64,000 bases of DNA from Aeromonas rivipollensis (lineage in GTDB: Bacteria; Pseudomonadota; Gammaproteobacteria; Enterobacterales; Aeromonadaceae). The DNA is taken from NCBI RefSeq assembly GCF_037811135.1, contig NZ_CP149130.1, positions 2,786,501 through 2,850,500 on the forward strand, given 5' to 3'. Below, piece by piece: positions 44,906 through 54,350 of the stretch (position 1 is the stretch's first letter; each line of letters opens with the position of its first letter). The translations under genes were made by a program, and so were the position numbers. A model generated the notes under the pieces. It ran no database searches, was not told the DNA's origin, and saw only the letters and a list, made by a program, of their open reading frames with translations.

Positions 44906-46327
44906 TCATAGGGGCATCACCCGGGTGCTCAGGCCCGCGCCGAGGCGCTGCACCCAGACCAGGGTGGTGCGCCCGGCATGCACTGTGAGGGGGAGTGTGC
45001 GCATGGCGCTGCCCGCCCCCAGCCGGAGTTGCACCTCCCCGGCCGGCAACACTCCCTGCCAGCTCGATGCCTCGGCGGGCAGGGTCAGCCAGCTGCGGGT
45101 ATCGGCCCGCTCAGAGAGGGTGTTGAAAATGCCCACCAGTATATTGCCCACATCACCCCCCTCCTTGGCGGCGCTGCGGCGCAACTGCTCCTTGGCCACC
45201 AGCCGCAGCGCCTGACGGGTCAGCATGCCGGGCAGCTGCTCCTGCAGATCCTTGGCCGCCAGCGCTTCGAGTCGCACCAGCGAGCTGGTCCGCCCGGCCT
45301 GCTTGCCCACCGACACCGTCAGCGGGCCTGTGTCGCTGGCCCTGTTGTCGTAATAGGGTACCGCCACGGTAAAGGTACGAAAATCGCCGCTGGAGGTGGA
45401 GATGGGCAGCGGCAGGAAGATCTCCCGCCGCGCCGGGATCAGGCCATCTTCAAACAGCACCACCAGCTGGCCCTGATCCTTGGCCAGTGGCGGCGCCTTG
45501 CGACCCACCTTCTTCTCGGTCTCCTTGAGCTCATCGGGCGAGCCGCGAAGCTGGGCCAGGCGCAGCAAGGCATCCTGCAGGCTCTGGTTGTCCGGCGCTA
45601 TCTGGTAGCCTCGCTGATAGTCGACCCAGGCGTCGTTGAGATCCCCGGCCGCCTCATAGAGCACGCCGGAGAAATAGAAGGTGTAGGCGTTCTGGAAACC
45701 GTTTTTCACCTGCCCTATCAGGCGATCGAGCTCCGGTGCCCCGCGCGACATCAGCTGGCGCATCTCCCCTTCGGCTTCTGATTCTTCGCTCTTTTCCTTC
45801 GCCTTGCGCACCTCGTCGGCCCGCGCCTTGAGCGCCCGCTCCTGCACCTGGTTGGCGCGGCGCACCTCCACCAGGGCCCCTTCGGCATCCCCCCGTTGCA
45901 GGTAGTTCAGCGCCAGATAGTGGTGCAGCATGGTGCGCTCGTAGTCCGGCGCCCGGTAAGCCATGGTCTGATCGTTGGTGAGCAGGCTGCCCGCCTGGGC
46001 CAGCCCCTGGCTCAGGCGATACCGGGCCTGATTGTCCTCCCAGGCGAGCCGGCTGTCGGCGGCGGCAAAGCCTTGCTTACTGATCGCATCCTGACCCGCC
46101 AGCCAGGCGATGCGCCCTCTCTCAAGCTGATCCAGCACATAGGTGTCGTCCCCCGGGGTCGATTCCCGCACCTTCGGCAGGGCCTCGGCGGCATGACCCA
46201 GCAGCAGCTGGTTGCGCAGGGGCACCATCTGATCGGAATAGGAGACGAAGAGATCTTGCCAGCGGGAGGCGCAGCCTCCCAGCAGCAGACCGGCCAACAG
46301 CAGGCCGGTCAATGAGGCGGGACGCAT
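44906..46327 (-). CDS. COG3014-type lipoprotein with TPR-like helices
   Basis: 473 residues. Signal peptide with lipobox LLGGC (Cys ~19), then repeated helical pairs resembling TPRs (e.g. LHHYLALNYLQRGDAEGALVE and YFSGVLYEAAGDLNDAW) and a C-terminal beta-rich domain. A frame reading through to 46795 is the antiparallel product of hinT and is not real. Its ATG overlaps the hinT stop (TGATG). It is inserted between hinT and ycfL, a position without an equivalent in the E. coli cluster, so it is likely another outer-membrane lipoprotein of this envelope operon. Confidence 0.82.
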   Translation of the reverse strand: MRPASLTGLLLAGLLLGGCASRWQDLFVSYSDQMVPLRNQLLLGHAAEALPKVRESTPGDDTYVLDQLERGRIAWLAGQDAISKQGFAAADSRLAWEDNQARYRLSQGLAQAGSLLTNDQTMAYRAPDYERTMLHHYLALNYLQRGDAEGALVEVRRANQVQERALKARADEVRKAKEKSEESEAEGEMRQLMSRGAPELDRLIGQVKNGFQNAYTFYFSGVLYEAAGDLNDAWVDYQRGYQIAPDNQSLQDALLRLAQLRGSPDELKETEKKVGRKAPPLAKDQGQLVVLFEDGLIPARREIFLPLPISTSSGDFRTFTVAVPYYDNRASDTGPLTVSVGKQAGRTSSLVRLEALAAKDLQEQLPGMLTRQALRLVAKEQLRRSAAKEGGDVGNILVGIFNTLSERADTRSWLTLPAEASSWQGVLPAGEVQLRLGAGSAMRTLPLTVHAGRTTLVWVQRLGAGLSTRVMPL

Positions 46328-46677
46328 CACAGGCTGAGCAGGGGTCCCAGCGGCTGGCCACCCACCAGGTGCAGGTGGATGTGGTAGACCTCCTGCCCGC
46401 CGTGGCGGTTGCAGTTCATGATGAGGCGGTAGCCGTCCTCGGCGATCCCGGCATCCGCCGCCAGCTTGCGGGCCACGGTGAACATGCGGCCGAGCGCCAG
46501 CTCGTGATCCGCTTCCACGTCGTTGACCGTGGGAATGAGCACGTTCGGCACTATCAGTATGTGGGTCTTGGCCTTGGGCTGGATGTCGCGGAAGGCGGTC
46601 ACCAGATCGTCTTGATAAAGGATGTCGGCGGGGATCTCCTTGCGGATGATTTTGCTGAAAATGGTTTCTTGCGCCAT
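46327..46677 (-). CDS. hinT: HIT-family purine nucleoside phosphoramidase HinT
   Basis: 116 residues, starting [19 protein letters not shown]. The histidine triad is present as HIHLHLV near residue 100. HinT hydrolyses AMP-linked phosphoramidates and acyl-adenylates. AAAGGAG seven bases before the ATG. First gene of the run hinT - COG3014 - ycfL - lpoB - thiK, which matches the E. coli ycfF-ycfL-lpoB-thiK order. Confidence 0.93.
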   Translation of the reverse strand: MAQETIFSKIIRKEIPADILYQDDLVTAFRDIQPKAKTHILIVPNVLIPTVNDVEADHELALGRMFTVARKLAADAGIAEDGYRLIMNCNRHGGQEVYHIHLHLVGGQPLGPLLSL

Positions 46678-46799
46678 GGGTAACTCCTTTATATGAAAAA
46701 GAAAATTCAATGCAAAACTCAAGCGACTCCCAAAAATGTCGCCACAGCCCGCCAAGTGTGACACAAGCCGACATTTGACACAGCCGTTGTCCCAATCAC

Positions 46800-46826
46800 T
46801 TCAGTTATTGTGAAGAATACCGATAG
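46800..46826 (+). promoter_or_regulatory. Candidate sigma-28 (FliA) promoter of the chemoreceptor gene
   Basis: TTCAGTTA-N11-ACCGATAG compared with the consensus TAAAGTTT-N11-GCCGATAA: 5 of 8 and 6 of 8 matches with exact spacing, 110 bases upstream of the gene start. No other clear promoter is seen in the 258-base gap. Confidence 0.4.
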
Positions 46827-46935
46827 TGAGGATGACGTCCCGAGTACCCCAGCGGCATTCCCCGTGGGGGCATGCAGGGTACCAAAGGGACGGGGTACTC
46901 AGGCAAGGGACTTTTGCATAGACAGCGGGACAATA

Positions 46936-48948
46936 ATGAAACAAACAATGTCAGACCTCTCGATCTTACAGAGAGTCTATCTGGGCTTTGCCATCCTGGT
47001 CGCCGTCATGGTCGCCAGCGCGGTACTGACCTTTCGCGGCCAGAGCGAACTCAACGATGCCCTGGACCAGGTAACACAAGAGTCCATGCCGCTGGTGATC
47101 GCCAGCAGCCAGACCCAGATCAGCCTGCTCAGCGCCAACAAGTGGCTCACCGACGTGCTGACCGAGCAGGATCCCAAGCAACTGCCGGCGGAAGTGGCCG
47201 AGCTGCAGCAGGCCAAGGGTCAGGTCGACAAGATGCTGACTTCCCTCAGGCAGCAGGTGGCGGTGCACCCCGAATTGCAGGGGGAGATGACCGCCCTCGG
47301 CAAGCTGGTGGCCGACTACCTGCAGCTGACCCAGACCCTGCCCACCGAGCACGAAGCCCTGCTCACCCGGCTGCACAAGGTCAACCAGGCCAAGGGCCAG
47401 TTCCAGGTCAGCCTGCCCCAGTTCAAGAAGAACCTCGGCGACATGATGGTCACCGTCGACGACAGCTTCATCAAAATGCTCTCCGAGACCCTGACCACCA
47501 AGCTCTCCGCCATCGAGCTCTCTACCATGGATGCCCTCAACCAGAGCATCCCCGCCCCCATCGAAGCGGCGCTCAAGCGCAACAGGATGCAGATCGAGGG
47601 CTTCAACAGCACCATCAAGGATCTGCAAGGGGAGCTCAAGGACTTTGACAACAACATGGGCCACTACGTCCATGGCTTCGTGCGCGACACCACCGCCACC
47701 GAAGGGGTGCTCGCCCAGTACCTGGCGCTGATGAAGCAGCAACAGACCATGCGCGAGCAGAGCAAACAGGCGAGCCAGCTCATCGTCAGCATCCAGAACA
47801 AGCTGGAGGGGATCACCGCCCAGAGCCAGCAGCTGATGAACGCCAGCATCAAGGCCTCCGATCGGGTGCAGACCCAGAGCACCCTGACCCAGGGGATCAG
47901 CATAGTCATCGCCATCTTCGTCGCCATACTGGTGGCCTTTACCCTCGGCAAGGCCATACGCCGCCCCCTGAAAGAGCTGCTGCGGGTACTGACCGAGGTG
48001 ACCCAGGGTGACATGACCCAACGGGTCGGCTTCAAGAGCCAGAACGAGTTCGGCCAGCTCGGCAGCCAGATCAACCTGCTGATCCAGCAGATGGGAGACG
48101 TGCTCAGGCAGCTCTCCCAGGCCTCGACCCAGCTCAACAGCGCCGCCCACGACAACCGCCACACTACCGAATCGGTGCGCGCGGATCTGGAGAAACAGCG
48201 TCAGGAGACCGCCTCGGTCGCCGCCGCCATGACCCAGATGGAAGCTTCGGTGCGGGAGGTGGCGCAGGCCGCCAACCAGACCCTGGAGCGGGTGCAGGAC
48301 GTGGAGAAAGCCTCCGAGATGGGCCGCAAGGTGATGGCAGGCAACATCACCACCACCCATCAGCTGGCGGGCAAGCTGCAGCAGACCGGCAAGGTGATCG
48401 GCGACGTGAGCGCCATGAGCGGCCAGATTGGCAACATCCTCGACGTCATCCGCGGCATCGCCGAGCAGACCAACCTGCTGGCCCTCAACGCCGCCATAGA
48501 GGCGGCCCGCGCCGGCGAACAGGGCCGCGGCTTTGCGGTGGTGGCGGACGAGGTGCGCAACCTGGCCGGTCGCACCGCCCAGTCCACCAGCGAGATCCAG
48601 ACCATGATAGAGAACCTGCAGCAGGGGGTCGCCCGGGCGGTCAACGTGATGCAGGAGTGCTCCCGCGAGATGGACAGCTGTGTGGATCAGAGCTCCCAGG
48701 CGAACAACGCCATGGAGGAGGTGCAGGGCATAGTGGTGCTCATCAGCGACATGTCGAGCCAGATAGCCTCCGCCGCCGAGCAGCAGCAGGCCACCAGCGC
48801 CGACATCGCCACCAACCTCAACCGCATCTCCGACATCTCGGATCTCAACTATCAGGGCATAGAGCGGGTCGCCGAGACCAGCCAGCAGCTCGACAGCCTG
48901 GCCGAGCAGCAGGAGGGGCTGGTGCAGCGCTTCCGGCTTAGCGCCTGA
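46936..48948 (+). CDS. Methyl-accepting chemotaxis protein
   Basis: 670 residues. Membrane helix 1 (~13-33), a ~280-residue helical periplasmic sensor, helix 2 (~315-340), a HAMP domain and a cytoplasmic signalling domain whose hairpin [20 protein letters not shown] is the universal MCP tip that binds CheA/CheW. The sensor has no cysteine and many Gln/Glu-rich helices, resembling helical-bundle sensors; ligand unknown. I start at ATG 46936 ([14 protein letters not shown]); the frame further upstream has no coding look. No pentapeptide CheR tether at the C-terminus. Confidence 0.93.
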   Translation: MKQTMSDLSILQRVYLGFAILVAVMVASAVLTFRGQSELNDALDQVTQESMPLVIASSQTQISLLSANKWLTDVLTEQDPKQLPAEVAELQQAKGQVDKMLTSLRQQVAVHPELQGEMTALGKLVADYLQLTQTLPTEHEALLTRLHKVNQAKGQFQVSLPQFKKNLGDMMVTVDDSFIKMLSETLTTKLSAIELSTMDALNQSIPAPIEAALKRNRMQIEGFNSTIKDLQGELKDFDNNMGHYVHGFVRDTTATEGVLAQYLALMKQQQTMREQSKQASQLIVSIQNKLEGITAQSQQLMNASIKASDRVQTQSTLTQGISIVIAIFVAILVAFTLGKAIRRPLKELLRVLTEVTQGDMTQRVGFKSQNEFGQLGSQINLLIQQMGDVLRQLSQASTQLNSAAHDNRHTTESVRADLEKQRQETASVAAAMTQMEASVREVAQAANQTLERVQDVEKASEMGRKVMAGNITTTHQLAGKLQQTGKVIGDVSAMSGQIGNILDVIRGIAEQTNLLALNAAIEAARAGEQGRGFAVVADEVRNLAGRTAQSTSEIQTMIENLQQGVARAVNVMQECSREMDSCVDQSSQANNAMEEVQGIVVLISDMSSQIASAAEQQQATSADIATNLNRISDISDLNYQGIERVAETSQQLDSLAEQQEGLVQRFRLSA

Positions 48949-48975
48949 GACCCCTGAGCCACGGCAGTGAAACGA

Positions 48976-49006
48976 CGAGGCCCCGCAGATGCGGGGCCTC
49001 GTTTTT
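48976..49006. terminator. Bidirectional intrinsic terminator
   Basis: CGAGGCCCCGC-AGAT-GCGGGGCCTCG followed by TTTTT, between the convergent chemoreceptor and QueD-like genes. Confidence 0.9.
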
Positions 49007-49027
49007 ATTGCGGCTTGCGCCTGGGGA

Positions 49028-49903
49028 TCAGGCGTACGCGATGGCGCCCTTGCCGACCCCTTCATAGGCGACAATCTTGACGAACTTGTCCCCCACCTGC
49101 TTTTTCACTTCGCGGGCAATGTAGTGGGCCAGCAGCTCTATGGTGGTGTCGGTGTCGATCATCTCCACCTCGGCGGCCGGCATGGCGAGCTGGAACAGCC
49201 CCTGGGGCGCTGTGTACTTGAAGCCGAGGTGATGCTCTCCCAGCTCGGCCTTGGCCAGCTCGCTCAACGCCAGCTCGGAGAGGGCCACCTTGTCCTCCAG
49301 GGTACCGAGGTAGATGTCGGCCCAGCGCTCGGCCCAGTTCAGCTCCAGCTCCTCGTTGCGCGCCCCGTCCACCTCTATCTCGACCGGAGAGCGATGGCCG
49401 TGGGCGATGCGCTGGCAGTTGCCGTCGTGCTTCTTCAGACCATGGCTGTAGTGGTAGAAGGCGCCCTCGATCTTCTCCTGACGCAGGGTCAGGGAGAGAT
49501 CCTTGATGTTGCCAGGCAAGCGCTTGGCCAGCACCGCCAGCAGATAGCGGGTCACCGACTCCTTGTCCACCTGGGGGGCGGGAATGAAGGCAAACCCCTG
49601 GGCCGGGCAGCGCAGGTGGATGGAGCGACCCGGGCGCAGCAGATCCACTGTGCACTCGTCGTTATCCAGGGGGTGGATGTGCACCAGGCCGCTCTCGGCC
49701 GGCACCAGCAGCTTGTGATCCACCTCTTCATCGATGATCGACTTGACGAGCTTCTTCACCCGGCCAAAATCCAGCAGCATGCTCATCTCGTTGAGCTCGC
49801 CGCTCATCTCGATGTCCACCAGCCAGCTCTCCCCTACCATGCCGCGACGCTCGCACAGAAAGCTGGAATCGATCACAGTCAAATCTCTAACAAATAACTT
49901 CAT
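49028..49903 (-). CDS. Double-domain 6-carboxytetrahydropterin synthase (QueD)-like protein
   Basis: About 291 residues formed of two PTPS-like halves. The C-terminal half has a QueD-like metal/catalytic region (HYSHGLKKHDGNCQRIAHGH) with the conserved C-x3-HGH; the N-terminal half (residues ~1-100, ending VDHKLL) has the PTPS strand-helix layout but lacks the His ligands. Canonical QueD is ~120 residues with one domain. The family would make 6-carboxy-tetrahydropterin for queuosine; activity of this fused form is not certain. ATG 49903, with GTG directly before it. Confidence 0.75.
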   Translation of the reverse strand: MKLFVRDLTVIDSSFLCERRGMVGESWLVDIEMSGELNEMSMLLDFGRVKKLVKSIIDEEVDHKLLVPAESGLVHIHPLDNDECTVDLLRPGRSIHLRCPAQGFAFIPAPQVDKESVTRYLLAVLAKRLPGNIKDLSLTLRQEKIEGAFYHYSHGLKKHDGNCQRIAHGHRSPVEIEVDGARNEELELNWAERWADIYLGTLEDKVALSELALSELAKAELGEHHLGFKYTAPQGLFQLAMPAAEVEMIDTDTTIELLAHYIAREVKKQVGDKFVKIVAYEGVGKGAIAYA

Positions 49904-49982
49904 CACTCAGGCCTTGCTACAGAGAAAGTGCAGTTTGCGATATTATGACCCCGGATTATCGGCAAAGGAACTGGAACCCCCC

Positions 49983-51326
49983 ATGAACAAATTGCTTATC
50001 AAGAATGCCACCCTGGTCAACGAAGGCCGCATCTATGCTTCCGACGTCTTGATCGAGGGTGAGCGGATCGCCCGCATCGCCCCGGACATCAGCGCCCCCG
50101 ATGCCGTGGTGATCGATGCCGCAGGCCGTCACCTCATCCCCGGGATGATCGATGATCAGGTCCATTTCCGGGAACCTGGCCTGACCCACAAGGGGACCAT
50201 CGCCAGTGAATCCCGGGCCGCCGTCGCCGGTGGCACCACCAGTTTCATGGAAATGCCCAACGTCAATCCCCAGACCACCACCATCGACGCCCTCGAAGCC
50301 AAATACCAGATAGCCGCCAACTCCGCCGCCGCCAACTACAGCTTCTACCTCGGTGCCACCAACGACAACCTGGAAGAGATCAAGAAGCTCGATCCCAAGC
50401 AGTCCTGTGGCATCAAGATCTTCATGGGGGCCTCCACCGGCAACATGCTGGTGGACAACCAGGAGACACTGGCGGCGATCTTCCGCGAGAGCCCGGTGAT
50501 GATCGTCACCCACTGCGAGGACACCCCCACCATCAAGGTGCTGGAAGACGAGGCCCGCGCCAAGTGGGGCGAGGATGTGCCCATGCGCGAGCACGGCCGC
50601 ATTCGCAGCGCCGACGCCTGCTACAAATCCTCCAGTATGGCGGTGGGGCTGGCGAAGCAGTATGGTGCCAAGCTGCACGTGCTGCACCTGACCACGGCCA
50701 AGGAGCTGTCGCTCTTCACCGCCACCCCGGATCTGAAGGATCTCAAGGACAAGAACATCACCGCCGAGGTGTGCGTCCATCATCTGTTCTTCAACGAGGC
50801 GGACTACGACACCCTGGGCAGCCAGATCAAGTGCAACCCGGCGGTGAAGAGCGCCGCCGACCAGCACGCCCTGCTGGATGCGGTACGCAACGATGTGCTC
50901 GACATCATCGCCACCGATCACGCCCCCCACACCTGGGAAGAGAAGCAGAACAGCTACTTCAAGGCGCCGTCCGGCGTGCCCCTGGTGCAGCACTCCCTGC
51001 AGGCGCTGCTGGAGCTCTACCACAACGGCGTCTTCTCGCTGGAAACCATCGTCAAGAAGACCTCCCATGCGGTGGCCGAGCGCTTCCAGGTGCAGGATCG
51101 CGGCTACATCCGCGAGGGCTACTTCGCAGACCTGGTGCTGCTGGATCTCGGCAAGCCCTATGTGGTCAACGACAGCAACCTGCTCTACCTGTGTGGCTGG
51201 TCTCCCTTCAACGGCTACCGCTTCCAGAGCACCATAGAGATGACGCTGGTTAACGGCCAGATCGCCTGGCAGAACGGTCAGGTCACCGATCAGGTATTGG
51301 GCAAGCGGCTCACCTTCAACCGCTAA
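49983..51326 (+). CDS. pyrC: Dihydroorotase (amidohydrolase type)
   Basis: 447 residues. Zinc-binding DQVHFREPG (D-x-H-x-R motif), MPNVNPQT, the second metal-site VTHCED, and TDHAPH near 330 are intact. It closes carbamoyl-aspartate to dihydroorotate in pyrimidine synthesis. By length and DxHxRxPG motif it is the class I (longer) type, so a hydantoinase/allantoinase relative is the main alternative. The ATG at 49983 follows GGAACTGG; the frame extending upstream to 49734 overlaps the divergent gene and is rejected. Confidence 0.87.
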   Translation: MNKLLIKNATLVNEGRIYASDVLIEGERIARIAPDISAPDAVVIDAAGRHLIPGMIDDQVHFREPGLTHKGTIASESRAAVAGGTTSFMEMPNVNPQTTTIDALEAKYQIAANSAAANYSFYLGATNDNLEEIKKLDPKQSCGIKIFMGASTGNMLVDNQETLAAIFRESPVMIVTHCEDTPTIKVLEDEARAKWGEDVPMREHGRIRSADACYKSSSMAVGLAKQYGAKLHVLHLTTAKELSLFTATPDLKDLKDKNITAEVCVHHLFFNEADYDTLGSQIKCNPAVKSAADQHALLDAVRNDVLDIIATDHAPHTWEEKQNSYFKAPSGVPLVQHSLQALLELYHNGVFSLETIVKKTSHAVAERFQVQDRGYIREGYFADLVLLDLGKPYVVNDSNLLYLCGWSPFNGYRFQSTIEMTLVNGQIAWQNGQVTDQVLGKRLTFNR

Positions 51327-51345
51327 GCCGGTCATCGCTGATACC

Positions 51346-51375
51346 AAACGGCCGCCCATCAGGGCGGCCGTTTTT
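51346..51375. terminator. Intrinsic terminator of the dihydroorotase gene
   Basis: AAACGGCCGCCC-ATCA-GGGCGGCCGTTTTT. Confidence 0.9.
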
Positions 51376-51480
51376 CATGCAAGACGGCGGCAAGGTGCTG
51401 ACAAAATGCGCAACCGGTCGCACTTTGATCCGAAGTTGCTCGCAAAGCAGGCAAACGATCTCGGCGCGGGGTTTCCCCTG

Positions 51481-51509
51481 TTGACAGGGTCGGGGCATCT
51501 CCATAAACT
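51481..51509 (+). promoter_or_regulatory. Promoter of the tRNA-Pro gene
   Basis: TTGACA, a 17-base spacer, TAAACT, then a GC-rich discriminator (CCCTCCCGG), typical of stringently controlled stable-RNA promoters; 29 bases before the tRNA. Confidence 0.7.
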
Positions 51510-51537
51510 CCCTCCCGGTCAGCCGAGCTGACTCCGT

Positions 51538-51614
51538 CGGTGTGTAGCGCAGCCAGGTAGCGCATCTGCATGGGGTGTAGAGGGTCGGAGGTTCGAATCC
51601 TCTCACACCGACCA
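51538..51614 (+). tRNA. proL: tRNA-Pro(GGG)
   Basis: 77 bases with CCA encoded. Acceptor stem CGGTGTG pairs with CACACCG, D-arm GCGCAGCCAGGTAGCGC, anticodon stem TCTGC/GTAGA around ATGGGGT (anticodon GGG), and T-arm GGAGGTTCGAATCCTC (stem GAGG/CCTC region). Closely matches E. coli proL. A strong promoter precedes it and a terminator follows at 51626. Frames annotated antisense across it are artefacts. Confidence 0.96.
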
Positions 51615-51625
51615 AATTCCCCGAG

Positions 51626-51660
51626 AAAGGCCTTGTCAAACGACAAGGCCTTTTCTTTTT
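51626..51660 (+). terminator. Intrinsic terminator of tRNA-Pro
   Basis: AAAGGCCTTGTC-AAAC-GACAAGGCCTTTT followed by CTTTTT. Confidence 0.9.
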
Positions 51661-51747
51661 GCCTCCCCGTGGCGGCACCCAGGCCAGCGATTGTCTCTTG
51701 GGGGGCGTTGTGCTGTAGTGACCTCTTCTCAGCCAAGGGCCAGCACC

Positions 51748-52218
51748 ATGTCACCAAGCTCCCCCCTCTTGTTCGTCCTCGCCCTGTGCGGCTCACTGCT
51801 GCTCGGCGGCTGCGCCACCGCCTACGACAGCGAAAAGTCCTTCTGGAACGGCCAGACAGGCTTCTCCCAGACCCAGCTCGGGGCGACGCGCTGGCAGCTG
51901 GAGTTTGTGGGCAACGATCTGGTGGACAGGGAGACAGCCCGCAAGTACGTGCTCAAGCGAGCGGGAGAGATGGCGCTGGCGCAGGGGTACGCCTGGGTGC
52001 TGGTGCAGTCGCTGACCCTGTCGCGGGATGCGGTCAGGGTCACCCCGACCCGTCCCCGGTTCGGCTTCGATGAGTACGAACCCGACACCTTCATGGACGA
52101 GATGCAGGTAGAGCACCGCACCTCGGCACTGCTGATCTTCTCCCTCGGGAGAGCCCCATTGGACGACCAGAGCCTGGAAGCTATTTATCTGGCAAAGATG
52201 AAAATAAACAGTGATTAA
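51748..52218 (+). CDS. Small lipoprotein (CC0125/CC1285-like)
   Basis: 156 residues with a lipoprotein signal peptide (lipobox LLGGC, Cys ~22) and the family-like segment TGFSQTQLGATRWQLEFVGN followed by an ARKYVLKRAGEMAL helix. Function unknown. The ATG at 51748 starts the signal peptide; the frame further upstream is not coding. Confidence 0.75.
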   Translation: MSPSSPLLFVLALCGSLLLGGCATAYDSEKSFWNGQTGFSQTQLGATRWQLEFVGNDLVDRETARKYVLKRAGEMALAQGYAWVLVQSLTLSRDAVRVTPTRPRFGFDEYEPDTFMDEMQVEHRTSALLIFSLGRAPLDDQSLEAIYLAKMKINSD

Positions 52219-52420
52219 TATAATTAATTTACAAGATCTACATCACATACAACTAATTGCAACATAAAGTTCTGATATAAGTCGCTGGATTTCCCCTCCG
52301 TGATTAGGCATGCTGCCAGCATACCGGCTGTCAGGATTCCATGGCCCGGATCACAAAAACGGACTTAGGTGGCACCACACCCACCTGCACAGGCACTGCA
52401 CATATCGAGACTGTCCCCCC

Positions 52421-53674
52421 ATGAAAATGAACAAATTGACCGTTGCCATCCTCATTGCGATGTTGCTTGGCATTTTTACCGGGCAAGGCTATCGCCTGTT
52501 TGCCCCGGCCCAGGCCGCCACCTTTGCCAGTGACATCACCATACTGACCGACATCTTCCTGCGCCTCATCAAGATGATCATCGCCCCCCTGGTGTTCACT
52601 ACCCTGGTGGTCGGCATCGCCAAGATGGGCGACACCCGCACCGTGGGCCGCATCGGCGCCAAGACCCTGGGCTGGTTCATGCTGGCTTCCCTGCTGTCAT
52701 TGACCCTGGGGCTGGTGATGGTGCACCTGATGCAGCCCGGGGTCGGCCTCTCCCTCTCCCTGCCCGATGACGGCGCCAGCTCAGGGGTGGCCGCCACCGC
52801 CATCTCCCTCAAGGACTTCGTGACCCACGCCATCCCGAAAAGCGTGATCGAAGCCATGGCCACCAACGAGATCCTGCAGATAGTGGTGTTCTCCCTCTTC
52901 TTCGGGCTGGCCGCCGCCGCCCTGGGGGATGCCGCCAAACCCGTGGTCAAGCTGATGGCAAGCAGCGCCGAGATCATGCTGAAGGTGACCGGCTACGTGA
53001 TGAACTTCGCCCCCTTCGCGGTGTTCGGCGCCATCGCCGCCATGGTCGCCAAGGAAGGGCTCGGCATCCTCGCCACCTATGGCACCTTCATGGCCCAGTT
53101 CTACCTGGCCCTGGCCTGCCTCTGGCTGCTGCTCATCGCCATGGGCAGCCTCTTCATCCGCCGCCGCATCCTGACCCTGCTGGCCATGATCCGCGAGCCC
53201 ATACTGCTCGCCTTCTCCACCGCCAGCTCCGAGGCCGCCTATCCCAAGACCCTGGACAGGCTGGAGAAGTTCGGCTGTGACAAGCGCATCGCCAGCTTCG
53301 TGCTGCCCATGGGCTACTCCTTCAACCTGGACGGCTCCATGATGTACTGCACCTTCGCGGTGATGTTCATCGCCCAGGCCTATGGCATCGAGCTCAGCAT
53401 GGCCCAGCAGATCACCATGCTGCTGCTGCTGATGGTCACCTCCAAGGGGATGGCCGGGGTACCGCGCGCCTCCCTGGTGGTGATCGCCGCCACCCTGAAC
53501 CAGTTCCAGATCCCGGAGGCCGGCATACTGCTGCTGCTCGGCATCGACCACTTCCTCGACATGGGTCGCTCCGCCACCAACGTGTTGGGCAACGCCATCG
53601 CCGCCAGCGTGGTGGCCAAGACCGAAGACAGCCTGGGAGAGACCCAGCCCGAGGGCGAACTCGCCAAGGCTTGA
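52421..53674 (+). CDS. Dicarboxylate/amino acid:cation symporter (DAACS)
   Basis: 417 residues. Features of the GltP/DctA family: the serine-rich hairpin STASSEAAYP, the helix-7 motif MGYSFNLDGSMMY, the second hairpin GMAGVPRASLVV and DHFLDMGRSATNVLGN. It couples uptake of glutamate, aspartate or C4-dicarboxylates to Na+ or H+. The -RSA- residues in the last motif leave the substrate ambiguous. Single gene with an AT-rich 200-base upstream region (no defined operator) and its own terminator. Confidence 0.9.
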   Translation: MKMNKLTVAILIAMLLGIFTGQGYRLFAPAQAATFASDITILTDIFLRLIKMIIAPLVFTTLVVGIAKMGDTRTVGRIGAKTLGWFMLASLLSLTLGLVMVHLMQPGVGLSLSLPDDGASSGVAATAISLKDFVTHAIPKSVIEAMATNEILQIVVFSLFFGLAAAALGDAAKPVVKLMASSAEIMLKVTGYVMNFAPFAVFGAIAAMVAKEGLGILATYGTFMAQFYLALACLWLLLIAMGSLFIRRRILTLLAMIREPILLAFSTASSEAAYPKTLDRLEKFGCDKRIASFVLPMGYSFNLDGSMMYCTFAVMFIAQAYGIELSMAQQITMLLLLMVTSKGMAGVPRASLVVIAATLNQFQIPEAGILLLLGIDHFLDMGRSATNVLGNAIAASVVAKTEDSLGETQPEGELAKA

Positions 53675-53690
53675 GTCAACGCCCCCCAGT

Positions 53691-53717
53691 AAAAGGCCCG
53701 CAACTGCGGGCCTTTTT
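53691..53717. terminator. Bidirectional intrinsic terminator
   Basis: AAAAGGCCCGC-AACT-GCGGGCCTTTTTT, between the symporter gene and the convergent methyltransferase gene. Confidence 0.9.
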
Positions 53718-53728
53718 TCGTTTGGTGG

Positions 53729-54175
53729 TCAGCACCAGCGCCTCACCCGCCGGCAGTACTGCACATAGCTGATGCCGAAGCGGGCACGCAGGGCGCGCTC
53801 CTCAGGCAGGATCTGAAAGCGGGTGAGCCAGCCCAGCAACAACAGCGGCCCGAGCCAGACCCAGGGGCCCCCGAGATAGCAGGCCAGCGCCAGCAACCAA
53901 CAGAGCAGCCCCAGGTACATGGGGTTGCGGCTGATACGATAGACCCCCCGGGTCACCAGCACCCGGCTCTGCTGCAAGCGGATTGGATGGACGCTGGTAC
54001 GCTCCCGGCGAAAGTGCAGCAGCGCCCCGCCCCCCAGCACGGTACCCGCCAGCAGCAACGCCGTGGCCAGCACCAGCAAAAACCCGCTCCCCCTCTCCTC
54101 CCCTCGCCCCAGCCACATGGCAAGGGCGAGCAGGACAAAGAGCAACAAGGGCGGAATACGCAGCTCAAAACACAT
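53729..54175 (-). CDS. Isoprenylcysteine carboxyl methyltransferase (ICMT)-family membrane protein
   Basis: 148 residues with three to four membrane helices and the family signature VTRGVYRISRNPMYLGLL...LPEERALRARFG. Bacterial members are methyltransferases of lipids or unknown substrates, not protein farnesyl enzymes. The ATG at 54175 has AGGAAG upstream; the longer frame to 54358 lies over the divergent racemase region. Divergent from bsr. Confidence 0.82.
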   Translation of the reverse strand: MCFELRIPPLLLFVLLALAMWLGRGEERGSGFLLVLATALLLAGTVLGGGALLHFRRERTSVHPIRLQQSRVLVTRGVYRISRNPMYLGLLCWLLALACYLGGPWVWLGPLLLLGWLTRFQILPEERALRARFGISYVQYCRRVRRWC

Positions 54176-54350
54176 ATTTTCTTCCTGCAACAAGTGCCAC
54201 GAATGACGCCATTGCGATACACTCGCAGCGTCGGTATCTGGGTAAAAAGTGAAACATATCATTAGCATAGCAACATGCTGACCCAGCCATGCCGCGGCCC
54301 GCATCTGACACGGGCCCATCCTCAACGAAACAATAAAAAGGAACCATCCC

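Noticed and set aside
44906..46795. 629-residue reading frame through hinT
   Set aside because: The first 156 codons overlap hinT in another frame; the lipoprotein signal begins at 46327.
51316..51796. Minus-strand ORFs across the tRNA-Pro gene
   Set aside because: They are antisense to a clear tRNA and its terminators, a well-known annotation artefact.
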